From NCBI GenBank assembly GCA_019310975.1, contig JAFDDH010000020.1, positions 1 to 55,313 on the forward strand: a stretch of DNA of 55,313 bases, in the 5' to 3' direction. The notes beneath the pieces were generated by a model. That model ran no database searches and was not told the origin of the DNA. It saw only the letters and a program-made list of their open reading frames with translations. Position 1 is the stretch's first letter, and each line of letters begins with the position of its first letter. This DNA is from Deltaproteobacteria bacterium. Lineage in GTDB: Bacteria > Myxococcota_A > UBA9160 > UBA4427. Both the position numbers and the translations under genes were made by a program. Below are positions 25,242 to 36,940 of this stretch, piece by piece.

Positions 25242-26144
25242 ATGCGCCCTGCCCCGACCCCCCATCCCGTCAGTCCGCCTCAGAGGCTCCTGCTCTGGCT
25301 GATGCGGGCGATCGGACGGCTGCTGGGCTGGGTCGGCCGCGTACGCCGCCGCGGGTTGGCGTCGGTGGTCGAGGGCGCACGCTACGGCACGCGGCGGCAG
25401 GAGACGCTCGAGACCCTGCACCCGCCGCCGTCGGCTGAGACCCGCACGCCGGTCATCTATGTACACGGGGGTGGCTGGATCATCGGCCAGAAGGAAATGT
25501 ACACCGCGGACCTCGAGTTCCTGCGCCGAAGGGGACACCGGGTCTACAACCTCGACTACCCGCTGGCCCCGGAGCACCCCTTCCCGGTGCCGTTGCAGTC
25601 CCTGGTGCGCGCGCTCGCCAGCTTGCTCGAGCATCACGACGAGTGTGAGCGCGTCCACCTGATCGGGGACTCGGCGGGCGGAAACCTGGTGATGATGCTG
25701 GGGCTGCTGCTCACGAACCGCGAGCGGTTGGCAGAGTTCGACGCCGACCTCACGGCCCTGCGACTGCCCGAGATCGCCAGCGTCGTCGCGCTCTACGGGG
25801 TGCACGACCGGCTCAGCTGGCTGGGGCACGGCGGGCGCTTCGCCAGGCTGATGCTGCACTGCTACGGCGGACGCGGGGCGTTCGAGCCCCTGGTGGGGCC
25901 GGATCTCGCGCTGGCGCCGCTCGATCTACGCATTGCGCGACGGCCCGCCTGCCTGCTGGCCGTCGGCAGCCGTGACCCCCTGCTCGAGTCGACGCGACTG
26001 GCCGAAAAGCACCTCGCCGCGCTCTCGGGCCCACTCGAGGTGCGCGTCTACGACGGTGAACACCACGGCTTCTTCAATATGTCGTGGCGTGAGAATTCCC
26101 AGCTGCTGCGCCGAGATATCGAGATCTTCCTCGACGGGGTCTGA
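25242..26144 (+). CDS. Alpha/beta hydrolase fold-3 esterase
   Basis: 300 residues from ATG 25242. Upstream in-frame starts exist but run through the inverted-repeat element, so they are unlikely. After a hydrophobic amphipathic stretch (LLLWLMRAIGRLLGWV) that may associate with the membrane come YVHGGGWIIGQKE (oxyanion hole, about residue 70), IGDSAGGNLVMM (Ser144), and the acid/His pair in AVGSRDPLLE and GEHHGFFNM. The family hydrolyses short- to medium-chain esters. It is followed after 9 bases by the nucleotidyltransferase-like gene, so co-transcription is likely. Confidence 0.85.
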   Translation: MRPAPTPHPVSPPQRLLLWLMRAIGRLLGWVGRVRRRGLASVVEGARYGTRRQETLETLHPPPSAETRTPVIYVHGGGWIIGQKEMYTADLEFLRRRGHRVYNLDYPLAPEHPFPVPLQSLVRALASLLEHHDECERVHLIGDSAGGNLVMMLGLLLTNRERLAEFDADLTALRLPEIASVVALYGVHDRLSWLGHGGRFARLMLHCYGGRGAFEPLVGPDLALAPLDLRIARRPACLLAVGSRDPLLESTRLAEKHLAALSGPLEVRVYDGEHHGFFNMSWRENSQLLRRDIEIFLDGV

Positions 26145-26153
26145 GGTTCTAGA

Positions 26154-27389
26154 GTGAGACCTCGAACGCTTGAAGGGACGGCGGTGCCCGGCCCGATCCG
26201 CGACGTTGCACAAAGGCTGTGCGATGCAGGGCACGGCGTCTGGTGGATCGGCGAGGGGCTCTTGGCCCTACTGCGGGGCGAGCCACCGGTCGCTTGGGTC
26301 CTGGCCACAAACGCGGCGCCGGACGACGTGCCGCGTGTGCTCGAGCACGCGATCCCGAGCCGGCGCGGGGGCGCGGCATTCGTCGTGCCGAGCGCTGCCG
26401 GGCCCGTCGACGTTCAGCCGCTCCGCTGGGGAAGCCAGGTCGAGGGGGATCTCGCGCATGCGGGCTTCCGGCTGCTGGCGATGGCGTGGTCCTGGCCGGC
26501 GGCCCAGCTCGTCGATCCGTACGGCGGGATCGAGGACTTCGTCGCCGATCGGTTGGCCGCTGTGGGCGACGCGGCCGCGGCCCTCGCGGAGCGACCCCTG
26601 CTCGCGCTGGTGGCCGCACGCCTGATCGCAGAACAGCCGCTCTCCCTAGACCCGGCACTCGCAATCGCCCTGCGCGAGGCGCGGACCGAGCCACTGGCCC
26701 GCGTCCCGGCCGCGGCGCTGCGGCGCGAGATCTCCGCCCTGCTGCTGGCGCCGGGCGCCGGACGCGGCGTGGCGCTCCTGCGCGAGAGCGGCACGGAGCG
26801 GGCGCTCGGGTTGCGCAGCGACGCCGGAACGGCCCGGCTCGTCGACGCGATGCCATGCGATCTGGCACTGCGGCTGCTGGCCTGGACGGCGGGTCACGGC
26901 GGAAATCGACTGCTCGGGCGCCTGCGCTTCGCCCCCGAGTGCCGTCAGCGGGTCGGGCAGCTGCTGCAGTACCATCCGGTGGAGCAGAGGTTGAGCGGCG
27001 CACGGCGGCCCGCGCTGCGTCGCGCGCTGCGCCGCTTGCCGGACGGCGCCTTCGCGGCGCTGGCCGAGCTGCGCGCCGCGCAGCTCGCCAACGCTGGCAG
27101 CGAGGAATACGCCGAGGATGCCCGTCGCGCGCTCGCGGCGCTGCACGAGGCGGTACGCGCGCTCGAGCTGGAGGCCGACCGCGCCGCCCACGAGCCGGTA
27201 CTCGTATGGCGTGGGCGCGACGTCATTCTCGCTCTCGGCATCGACCCGGGACCGCAGGTGGGCGAAGCACTGCGCTATCTCCGTGAGCAGGTGGCGAAGG
27301 ACGACAAGCTGAACACGCCCGAAGCGCTGCGCGGCCTGCTCGACACCTGGCGCCTCAGTCGGGCCTCCGGTGCGGACGCGTCGCCGTGA
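26154..27389 (+). CDS. Poly(A) polymerase/CCA-adding enzyme-like protein, catalytic motifs lost
   Basis: 411 residues, GTG start. The order of segments follows class II tRNA nucleotidyltransferases: VAQRLCDAGHGVWWIGEGLLALLRGEPPVAWVLATNAAPDDVPRVL parallels the G-G-x-V-R-D ... D-x-D ... T-x-A-x-P-E-x-V block, then LLAMAW for the R-R-D-F-x-x-N-A motif, VDPYGGIEDF, and the helical neck and body domains. The key residues are gone: GGxVRD reads WIGEGLL, DxD reads AWVLAT, and the RRDFT motif is absent. It is therefore probably not a polymerase and may bind RNA or be regulatory. It precedes the SNF2 helicase gene by 45 bases. I am fairly sure of the fold family, less sure of its fate. Confidence 0.65.
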   Translation: MRPRTLEGTAVPGPIRDVAQRLCDAGHGVWWIGEGLLALLRGEPPVAWVLATNAAPDDVPRVLEHAIPSRRGGAAFVVPSAAGPVDVQPLRWGSQVEGDLAHAGFRLLAMAWSWPAAQLVDPYGGIEDFVADRLAAVGDAAAALAERPLLALVAARLIAEQPLSLDPALAIALREARTEPLARVPAAALRREISALLLAPGAGRGVALLRESGTERALGLRSDAGTARLVDAMPCDLALRLLAWTAGHGGNRLLGRLRFAPECRQRVGQLLQYHPVEQRLSGARRPALRRALRRLPDGAFAALAELRAAQLANAGSEEYAEDARRALAALHEAVRALELEADRAAHEPVLVWRGRDVILALGIDPGPQVGEALRYLREQVAKDDKLNTPEALRGLLDTWRLSRASGADASP

Positions 27390-27434
27390 TCGATCGGATC
27401 CGAAAGGCGGGAAGCCACGAGGCCGGTTCGACCC

Positions 27435-30353
<2,919 letters not shown>

Positions 30354-30356
30354 ACG

Positions 30357-30752
30357 TCAGTGACTGTCGGCGCCGAACATCGAGCGCTCGTAGTAGTCGC
30401 CGGTATCGGCCAGATAGTCGATGCAGGCGTCGAGCTCGGTGACGCCGGTGTCGGCCAGCAGCAGTGTATTGACCAGTACGAGAAGGTCATCCTTGACCGC
30501 GAATGAGCCGTGGGGCAGGCCGAAGTTCAGCTCCAGCGCGTAGCCGAGGCGGTCGCGCAGAATCTTCTTCGTGCTGCCAATGATGCTGTGGAGCCGCACC
30601 AGCGGGATGCCCCGGTGTTCGAAATAGTCGAGGTGCACGATCTGGTGCCGGCCGCTGTCGAGCTTCACCTCGACCTGATCGGCGTTACGCATCCAGCCCC
30701 GCCGCTCGCAGACGCTGGCGCAGATCGAGTCGAAGTTCTCGCGAGGCAACAA
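30357..30752 (-). CDS. YbjN / type III chaperone (CesT)-like small protein
   Basis: 131 residues if translation starts at the TTG at 30752, preceded by AGGAGG with 8-base spacing, the best ribosome site nearby; an ATG-initiated reading would begin 48 residues earlier without support. The fold pattern of alternating helix and beta strands (NFDSICASVCERRGW; QVEVKLDSGRHQIVHLDYFEHRGIPLVRLHSIIG; LNFGLPHGSFAVKDDLLVLVNTLLL) looks like the YbjN/CesT family, small dimeric chaperone-like proteins. The gene is convergent with, and 3 bases from, the SNF2 gene. The partner is unknown. Confidence 0.6.
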   Translation of the reverse strand: MLPRENFDSICASVCERRGWMRNADQVEVKLDSGRHQIVHLDYFEHRGIPLVRLHSIIGSTKKILRDRLGYALELNFGLPHGSFAVKDDLLVLVNTLLLADTGVTELDACIDYLADTGDYYERSMFGADSH

Positions 30753-30969
30753 TCCGTTCCCCTCCTGACTTCGCCCGGCTGCACCGACCCGGTGCGGCCG
30801 AAGCGATCCGGGCTCACCACGGTACCAGCTCTGCGCAGAGCCCTGGTGGGTCGCGTTTTCCCCTCGGGAGCCATATGCGGCCGCCTCTTGTGCCACGCCC
30901 CGCCCAGCGTCTAAGTTGCGCCGTCGAATCCGGTTGCAGCCGGAGGGGCTTGGTGCGGTCGCAGCGCGA

Positions 30970-31032
30970 CTTTCTCGTCCCTCTCGACTCTCTCGACTTT
31001 CTCGACCTTCTCGACTTTCTCAACTTTCTCGA
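30970..31032. repeat. 9-bp tandem repeat (CTTTCTCGA, 7 copies)
   Basis: Seven 9-base pyrimidine-rich units lie upstream of the dnaJ-like gene, in the 337-base gap 30753-31089. The same-strand frame is open through the array (Ser-Arg-Leu/Pro repeats), but the J-domain start at 31090 is the likelier beginning. Nothing else is evident in the gap apart from a Lys/Arg-coding stretch of no known family. Confidence 0.85.
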
Positions 31033-31089
31033 CCGCACCCAACCAATCCCGCGCGGGCGACGGACGACGGACGAAGGGCGGTCTTGACG

Positions 31090-32037
31090 ATGGGCAGCGG
31101 AAGGGATCCGTACGCGGCGCTCGGCGTGTCTCGCGACACCGACGCCGATACCATCAAGAAGGCCTACCGCAAGCTCGCCCAGCAGTATCACCCGGACCGC
31201 AACGCCGACGACCCGAGCGCGGAGGAGAAGTTCAAGCAGGTCTCTTCCGCTTACGCGGTGCTCTCCGACGAGAAGCGGCGCAAGGACTACGACGAGTTCG
31301 GCGAGATCGCCCTCGACCCGAATTTCGATGCCGACAGGGCTCGTGCGGCGTCGCGCCAGTTCGGAGGAGGTGACTTCGCGCACGCCTTCGGCGCTCGCGC
31401 AGACGGATTCCAGGGCGGCGGCTTCGGGAATGTCTTCGAGGACCTCTTCGGCGGCCGAGGCCATCCCCGACCGCGGCGCGGCGCGGATCTCGAGACGCGC
31501 ATCGAGCTGGACTTCGCCGATGCCGTGCGCGGCTGCGAGCAGCGCGTCACCCTCGACCGACCGAACGCCGAGGGGGGCGTCTCGCGCGAGACGTTGAGCA
31601 TTCGCATTCCGCCGGGTGTCGACGACGGTGGCCGGATCCGGCTCGCCGGCAAGGGTGGGCCCGGCGAGATGGGCGGTCGCGACGGGGATCTGCTGGCGGT
31701 CGTGCGGGTGCGTCCGCATCCTCAGTTCAAGCGCAACGAGCGCGACCTCTTGCTCGATGTGCCGATCTCGATCAGCGAGGCGATCCGCGGTGCGTCGATC
31801 GAAATCCCCACCGTCGACGGCCGCGTGAGCCTGCGCGTGCCCCCCGGCACGGACGGCGGCTCGAAGCTGCGCCTGCGCGGCAAGGGCGTGCCCGCACACG
31901 GCAGACGACCGGTCGGCGACCTCTATGTGACGGTGCGAATCCGGGTGCCCAAGAATCTCTCGGCGGACGCAGAAGAGACGGCGGCCGAGCTGCTGGGGGA
32001 CGATGGAGAGGCGTTCCGCAGCCACCTGGCCTTCTAG
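31090..32037 (+). CDS. DnaJ-class co-chaperone, CbpA type
   Basis: 315 residues. The J domain comes first (DPYAALGVSRDTDADTIKKAYRKLAQQ, HPD at 34-36, then VSSAYAVLSDEKRR), followed by a Gly/Phe-rich linker (FGGGDFAHAFG ... FEDLFGG). Two C-terminal beta domains follow (DLETRIELDFADAVRGC; LSIRIPPGVDDGGRIRLAGKG; LRVPPGTDGGSKLRLRGKG). The Cys-rich zinc region of DnaJ proper is absent, so this is the type II/CbpA form. It stimulates Hsp70 ATPase and delivers substrates in the cytosol. No dnaK or grpE is nearby. Confidence 0.92.
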   Translation: MGSGRDPYAALGVSRDTDADTIKKAYRKLAQQYHPDRNADDPSAEEKFKQVSSAYAVLSDEKRRKDYDEFGEIALDPNFDADRARAASRQFGGGDFAHAFGARADGFQGGGFGNVFEDLFGGRGHPRPRRGADLETRIELDFADAVRGCEQRVTLDRPNAEGGVSRETLSIRIPPGVDDGGRIRLAGKGGPGEMGGRDGDLLAVVRVRPHPQFKRNERDLLLDVPISISEAIRGASIEIPTVDGRVSLRVPPGTDGGSKLRLRGKGVPAHGRRPVGDLYVTVRIRVPKNLSADAEETAAELLGDDGEAFRSHLAF

Positions 32038-32199
32038 ACCCTATGGAGTGACCGGCTCCGTATGGTTTGGCCGCCTGCGGCCGACACTCGGAAACGTCAA
32101 GTTCGCCCCCGGTTCACCGATGGGAGGCCTGCGGCGGGCTGGCGGCGCGAAGACCGGCGGATTCGGTCATCGCAGAGGCCGGGCGAGCCGAGTCCCGCG

Positions 32200-32418
32200 C
32201 TAGCGAGCCTCCGAGTCCTCGTCCTCTTCCCCTTCAACGGGGAAGCCGTAGCCCGCGAGATCGTCGGCCGTGGCCACCTGGTCCCCCGGAGTGGTCGGCT
32301 CGGTGGGGGTCGGAGTCTCCTTGCGCTCGCGCATCTCCTCGCGCTTGAGCGCCGCCTTCTCGGCCTTCTTGATCTCGCGCATTCGCTTGAGGACGCCCGT
32401 CTTGCTTCGCTTGCCCAT
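32200..32418 (-). CDS. Small highly charged protein
   Basis: 72 residues from ATG 32418, which is preceded by GAGGAGG. The N-terminal half is Lys/Arg/Glu-rich and should form a single helix or coiled coil (MGKRSKTGVLKRMREIKKAE region). The C-terminal half is Thr/Pro then acidic (GEEDEDSEAR). I recognise no family; a nucleic-acid or ribosome-associated factor would be a guess. It is divergent from the PNPOx-like gene and convergent with dnaJ. The 162-base gap to dnaJ (32038-32199) shows nothing clear. Confidence 0.65.
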   Translation of the reverse strand: MGKRSKTGVLKRMREIKKAEKAALKREEMRERKETPTPTEPTTPGDQVATADDLAGYGFPVEGEEDEDSEAR

Positions 32419-32465
32419 CGGAGCCTCCTCGATTCGAGCTTTGCCGCCCCCGCGGAAGTCGGGGC

Positions 32466-32529
32466 CGGATCCTATCACAAAGCCACCGAGCGCCCACCCA
32501 CGACCCCCGAAGGGATGTGATAGGATCCG
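32466..32529. repeat. Perfect 14-bp inverted repeat in a divergent intergenic region
   Basis: CGGATCCTATCACA (32466-32479) and its exact complement TGTGATAGGATCCG (32516-32529) flank 36 bases. Each arm read outward contains TGTGATAGGAT, which looks like an extended -10 box. The repeat could therefore be two mirror-image promoters for the divergent genes, or a large operator. Confidence 0.75.
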
Positions 32530-32654
32530 AGCGGATTCGCCCAGAACACCCAACTCACCCGGCTCAGGCGGTGGAATCGCGCGTCGCGCGCGCGGCACGT
32601 ACTGGGCCATGGACTTGGGCGTGTACTCGGGAAGGAATCTACGCAGGGGCAGTG

Positions 32655-33119
32655 GTGGCGAAGAGACGCGATCAGATCCGGATGAACGACGACGAACTCT
32701 GGAAGTTCATCGACGAGCAGAAGTCGGTGCAGGTCGCCACCATCAACAAGAACGGCACGCCCCATGTGATGCCGCTCTGGTTCGCCGTCGACGACGGCAC
32801 GATCATTCTCGAGACCTTCACCAAGAGCCAGAAGATCAAGAACCTCGAGCGCGATCCACGCATCACGGTGCTCTTCGAGGATGGCCGAAGCTACGAGAAG
32901 CTGCGCGGTGCCTCGATCCAGGCGACTGTGGAGCTGGTGAAGGACGAGGAGCGTGTCCACCAGCTGCATATGAAGGTGCTGCTGCGCAACACCCCGGAGC
33001 TCGGCAAAGATGTGCTCGAGAAGGCGTCACGGGCAATGGCGGCCAAGAAGACCGCGATCTTGATCCGGCCCGAGAAGATCATCAGCTGGGATCACGGCAA
33101 GCTCGGAGGCGTCTACTGA
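32655..33119 (+). CDS. Pyridoxamine 5'-phosphate oxidase/F420-binding fold protein
   Basis: About 154 residues from the GTG at 32655 (AGGGG upstream); ATG 32682 is the alternative. SVQVATINKNGTPHVMPLWFAVDDGTIILETF and LERDPRITVLFEDGRSYEKLRGASIQATVEL are the split-barrel strands and ligand-binding loop of the PNPOx-like family, which binds FMN or F420. The C-terminus ends WDHGKLGGVY, close to F420-type members. Cytosolic oxidoreductase of unknown substrate. Two LLM-type enzymes lie later in the window, but no F420 synthesis genes are present. Confidence 0.8.
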   Translation: MAKRRDQIRMNDDELWKFIDEQKSVQVATINKNGTPHVMPLWFAVDDGTIILETFTKSQKIKNLERDPRITVLFEDGRSYEKLRGASIQATVELVKDEERVHQLHMKVLLRNTPELGKDVLEKASRAMAAKKTAILIRPEKIISWDHGKLGGVY

Positions 33120-33147
33120 CGGCGCTCTCGCGGCGAGCACGGAGACA

Positions 33148-34098
33148 GTGTTGACGCGACTGTGGCTCGCACTCTGCATCGCGCTGGGGGGCGCGGTCTG
33201 GCCGCTTGGGACCGCCGTGGGGCAGGTCTCGATCCTCACCCCGGTCTCGGCGTACTACGACTGGGAGTACGACCTGGCCACGGCCTCGGACTATCAGCTC
33301 GAGACCGGGATCAACGCCGGCGGCGCCTTCTCGGTACTGCGCTTCGAGGGCAGCGGGCGCGGGGGCGGGCCCTTCTCACAAAATCTCCGGCTCTTCATGG
33401 ACTTTGCGTACGTGAACGCCGACTACGACTTCGGCTTCCCGATCCCAGTCGGCTGCCCAGACCCGGCGGCCTGCTTTACGGGATCGCCCTGGAACACCAC
33501 CCACCGAGTCGACCTCTCGCCGGGCGTCAGCATCGTGCTCACGGACCGCTTTCACATCCAGCTGATGGTCCCCATGCGCTGGCACTTCGAGAGCGGCTCC
33601 GAGGCCAGCGGCTTCACGGGCGGGCTCGTCGGAGTCCTTCGCCTCCAGCTGAGTGACGACTTCACGGCCGCGCTCGGCGTCGCAGTGCAGAGCGAGATCG
33701 AGGAGGGCACGTCGATCTACCCGGTGATCGGCCTGGATTGGCGATTCTCGAAGGGGCTGGCCATCGAGACCAGCGGCGGGCCCTACCAGGGCGGCACCGC
33801 CGCGCTGGTCTGGCGGCCGGGCGAGGCGGTGCAGATGCGGCTATCCGTCGGCTACGAGCGGCGCCGATTTCGCTTGGCGCGCGACCTGACCAACCCCGAC
33901 GGCGTGGGGGAGTACACCTCGGTACCCCTGCTGGGCGGCCTTCTGCTCAACCTCGGGCAGAACGTCGATCTCTCCTTCGAGGGCGGGATCGCCACCGCGG
34001 GCGAGCTCGACATCGAGAACGCGCGCGGCCTGCGCCTGCGACGCGAGAGCTTCGACACGGCGGGCCTGCTCCGGGGACGCCTGGCGCTCGAGTGGTAG
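33148..34098 (+). CDS. Outer-membrane beta-barrel protein (DUF6268-like)
   Basis: 316 residues, GTG start with GGAG 4 bases ahead. A signal peptide (LWLALCIALGGAVWPLGTAVG|QV) precedes a run of amphipathic strands rich in Tyr, Trp and Gly (SAYYDWEYDLATASDYQLE; LRLFMDFAYVNADYDFGF; LEW end). A short loop with CPDPAAC may form a disulfide. The terminal strand LLRGRLALEW ends in an aromatic residue as outer-membrane barrels do. Probably a porin-like or structural barrel; cargo unknown. It lies 28 bases after the PNPOx-like gene and may be co-transcribed. Confidence 0.65.
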   Translation: MLTRLWLALCIALGGAVWPLGTAVGQVSILTPVSAYYDWEYDLATASDYQLETGINAGGAFSVLRFEGSGRGGGPFSQNLRLFMDFAYVNADYDFGFPIPVGCPDPAACFTGSPWNTTHRVDLSPGVSIVLTDRFHIQLMVPMRWHFESGSEASGFTGGLVGVLRLQLSDDFTAALGVAVQSEIEEGTSIYPVIGLDWRFSKGLAIETSGGPYQGGTAALVWRPGEAVQMRLSVGYERRRFRLARDLTNPDGVGEYTSVPLLGGLLLNLGQNVDLSFEGGIATAGELDIENARGLRLRRESFDTAGLLRGRLALEW

Positions 34099-34170
34099 CC
34101 CAGTCCGTTGCACTCAGGTCGCCGCCCCGTCTTGGCGCGAAGCAGTCGCGGCGAGAGCGCCAGCCTCGAT

Positions 34171-35634
34171 TCAGCTGGCTGGGCAGGCTCGCTTGGGGAA
34201 GTTCGGCATCACGACGCCAGCCAGCTCCTCGAGCAGGCGCACGACCTGACGGCTATAGCCGAACTCGTTGTCGTACCAGACATAGAGCGTGCAGTGGGCG
34301 CCATTCACGATCGTGGCCTGCGCGTCCACGATGCCCGCGAAGCGGTTGCCGACGAAGTCACTGGAAACCACCTCGCTGGAGTTCACGTAGTCGATCTGAT
34401 TCTGCAGATCGCTCTCCAGAGAGACCATGCGCAGGTAGCTGTTGACCTCGTCCACCGTCACCTCTCGACCGAGGTGAAGGTTCAGGATGGCCAGTGAGAC
34501 ATTCGGCGTGGGAACGCGGATCGCATTGCCCGTCAACTTTCCGGCAAGCTCGGGCACCGCCTTGGCGACCGCCTTCGCGGCACCGGTCTCGGTGATGACC
34601 ATATTCAGCGTTGCGGCGCGGCCGCGCCGATCCTTGCGGTGGTAGTTGTCGATCAAGTTCTGGTCGTTGGTGAAGGAGTGCACGCTCTCCACGTGTCCGG
34701 ACACGATCCCAAACTCGTCACTCACAGTCTTCAGCACCGGCACGATGGCGTTGGTGGTGCAACTCGCCGCCGAGATCACCGGACCCGTCTTGGCAATGTT
34801 CTGGTGGTTCACGCCGTAGACGATATTCGGCACGTCGCCCTTGCCCGGCGCGGTGAGCACCACGCTCGCCGCACCCGGCGACTTGAGGTGCATGCGCAGA
34901 TCTTCGAGCGTGCGCCAGATGCCCGTATTGTCGACCACGATGGCATTGCGGATGCCGTACTGCGTGTAATCGATCTTGTCCGGGCCGTCCGAATAGAGGA
35001 CCCGGATCATCGTGCCATTGGCGACGAGGGCATTCTCGTGCTCGTCGATGTGAATCGTGCCGTCGAAGTGGCCGTGCACCGAGTCTCGCCGCAACAGGCT
35101 CGCGCGCTTCTCGAGATCGTCCGAGCCCCCACCGCGCACCACCACCGCTCGCAGGCGCAGGTTGTCGCCGCGCCCGGCCTTGCCCACCAGGATGCGTGCG
35201 ATCAGGCGACCGATACGGCCGAAGCCGTAGAGAACGACGTCCTGGGGCTCCTCGCGAATCGAGGACAGGCCAGTGCAGATGCCGGCGAGCTCTCGCTTCA
35301 CGAACTCGGCCACTTCGGTGTCAGCCTGCTGCGTGCGCATGTGGGTCAGGAGGTTGCCGATGTCGATTCGCGCCGGGGCGAGGTCGAGCTGCGAGATGGC
35401 CTCGAGGATTGGCAGGCACTCCTCGATCGGGATGTCGCCGTCGACCATCTGACCAGCCTTGCGATGCAGCTGGATGATCTCGAGGGGCGATTTGTTGACC
35501 AGCGACTGGCCGAAGACGGTCACGATCACGCCGCGATCGCGGTAGAGCCGTCCCAGGAGCGGCACCATGTCCTCGGCCATGTGTTGGCGGTGGGTCCAAT
35601 CGCGGAGATACCGGTCGGCCGTGTCATCGCTCAT
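34171..35634 (-). CDS. Glyceraldehyde-3-phosphate dehydrogenase, long form
   Basis: 487 residues, about 150 more than standard GAPDH. The extra N-terminal region (1 to about 130, helical) is typical of the ~480-residue GAPDH-like subgroup. The Rossmann motif VVLYGFGRIGRLIARIL follows, the catalytic Cys292 sits in SAASCTTNAI, and NTGIWRT, the S-loop region, VRVPTPNVSLAILNL and the end YDNEFGYSRQVVRLL are present. It should catalyse the NAD(P)-linked oxidation of glyceraldehyde 3-phosphate; the extension may alter oligomerisation. No pgk or tpi is adjacent, so it is not in a glycolytic operon here. Confidence 0.92.
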   Translation of the reverse strand: MSDDTADRYLRDWTHRQHMAEDMVPLLGRLYRDRGVIVTVFGQSLVNKSPLEIIQLHRKAGQMVDGDIPIEECLPILEAISQLDLAPARIDIGNLLTHMRTQQADTEVAEFVKRELAGICTGLSSIREEPQDVVLYGFGRIGRLIARILVGKAGRGDNLRLRAVVVRGGGSDDLEKRASLLRRDSVHGHFDGTIHIDEHENALVANGTMIRVLYSDGPDKIDYTQYGIRNAIVVDNTGIWRTLEDLRMHLKSPGAASVVLTAPGKGDVPNIVYGVNHQNIAKTGPVISAASCTTNAIVPVLKTVSDEFGIVSGHVESVHSFTNDQNLIDNYHRKDRRGRAATLNMVITETGAAKAVAKAVPELAGKLTGNAIRVPTPNVSLAILNLHLGREVTVDEVNSYLRMVSLESDLQNQIDYVNSSEVVSSDFVGNRFAGIVDAQATIVNGAHCTLYVWYDNEFGYSRQVVRLLEELAGVVMPNFPKRACPAS

Positions 35635-35871
35635 TCGGGGGTGTCCTCGTCAATGTCCTCTCGCGCAGCGTAAGCTAACAAAACCGGACACTTGAGCCAT
35701 ACGAGGGGCCGGGGGAAGCGCCGGGGCAGCGATCCGCTGCAGGCACGGCCCGCCCGCTCTGGGCGACCGACCCCGGATGTTTTCGCTATCGGTAGGCTGC
35801 GAGCGAGGCGGGAGGCCCCGCCAGCGGGGCGGCCGCTTCGCACAGCGAGAGGGTGGCTGGAGAGGGTGGCG

Positions 35872-36885
35872 ATGCGGGTGCTGGTCACAGGCGGGACGGG
35901 ATTCCTGGGCTCGCACTGCGTCGAGGCGCTGGCGGCCGCCGGCCACGACGTGCGCCTGCTCGTGCGAACACCGGCCAAGATCGCCGCCACCTTCGACCCG
36001 CTTGGCGTGCGCATCGAGAGCCATCTGCAAGGCGATATGGCCGACCCGCAGGCAGTCGACCGCGCCCTGGAGGGTTGCGACGCCGTGTTGCACACAGCCG
36101 CCACCATGTACGGTGGCGCCGACGTGCTCGAGGCCAACCTGGCCGGCGTGCGCAACGTGATCGGCGGCGCCGTGGAGCGCGGCATCGACCCGCCCATCTA
36201 CATATCGAGCGTGGGTGCGATGTTCCCGCCCTCCGGTCCCGTCATTCGGGTCGACGATCCGATCGGCGAGCACGAGACGGTCTACGGCCGCTCCAAGGCC
36301 GAGGGCGAACGCTATGTGCGCAGCCTGCAGGCGCAGGGCGCGGCGGTCACGAACATCTATCCGGGCGGCGTTTACGGGCCACGGGATCCGGTGATCGGGG
36401 AGACGATGAAGGGGCTGCGGGATGCGATCCGCTTCGGCTGGCCGATCACGACGGGTGGCGTGTCGATCGTCGACGCGCGCGACGTCGCCCACATCGTCAC
36501 CGCCTGTCTCGAACCCGGGCGCGGCCCGCGGCGCTATATGGCCAGCGGGCACTTTCTCACCTGGTCCGAGTTCACAGACTGCTGCGAGATGCTGACCGGC
36601 AAGAAGATGCGCAGGGTTCCGGCACCCCCGGTCGTGGTCCGCGCATTCGGCCGCGCAATCGACGTGCTCCAGCGCCTGCTGCCCTTCTTCGAATACCCGC
36701 TGACCCACGAGGCGGCGCTCTTCCTGACCCAGCTCGTGCCCGGCGACAACAGCGCCACCGAGAAGGATCTCGGCATCGAGTTTCGACCGACGGCCGAGAC
36801 GCTCTCGGACTCCATCCGCTGGCTCGCGGAGGCGGGGGAGCTCGGCCCGAAGCACGCCGGCCGGCTGGCGGCCGAGGCGCCCTGA
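35872..36885 (+). CDS. NAD-dependent epimerase/dehydratase (extended SDR)
   Basis: 337 residues. GGTGFLGSHCVEALAAAG at the start is the dinucleotide site. DMADPQAVDRALEGCDAVLHTAA, YISSVGAMFPP and YGRSKAEGE (Tyr138, Lys142) give the extended-SDR catalytic pattern, and IYPGGVYGPRDP is the matching loop. The C-terminal part resembles dihydroflavonol-4-reductase-like and 3-beta-HSD-like members. The substrate is a sugar nucleotide, sterol or aldehyde; not decidable. The ATG has GGAGAGGG upstream. A hairpin follows its stop. Confidence 0.85.
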   Translation: MRVLVTGGTGFLGSHCVEALAAAGHDVRLLVRTPAKIAATFDPLGVRIESHLQGDMADPQAVDRALEGCDAVLHTAATMYGGADVLEANLAGVRNVIGGAVERGIDPPIYISSVGAMFPPSGPVIRVDDPIGEHETVYGRSKAEGERYVRSLQAQGAAVTNIYPGGVYGPRDPVIGETMKGLRDAIRFGWPITTGGVSIVDARDVAHIVTACLEPGRGPRRYMASGHFLTWSEFTDCCEMLTGKKMRRVPAPPVVVRAFGRAIDVLQRLLPFFEYPLTHEAALFLTQLVPGDNSATEKDLGIEFRPTAETLSDSIRWLAEAGELGPKHAGRLAAEAP

Positions 36886-36899
36886 TTCGAACGCTCGAC

Positions 36900-36932
36900 G
36901 CGTCGACCGACCCTGAGCGATCGGGTCGACGC
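36900..36932. terminator. Hairpin after the epimerase gene
   Basis: Perfect 9-bp arms GCGTCGACC and GGTCGACGC enclose a 15-base loop 15 bases after the stop. No T-run follows, so it is a weak or Rho-assisted terminator candidate. Confidence 0.35.
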
Positions 36933-36940
36933 AGGGCCGG

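Noticed and set aside
30916-31089. N-terminal extension of the DnaJ-like protein through the 9-bp array
   Set aside because: J domains of this type are N-terminal and the extension is low-complexity Ser/Arg without a ribosome site.
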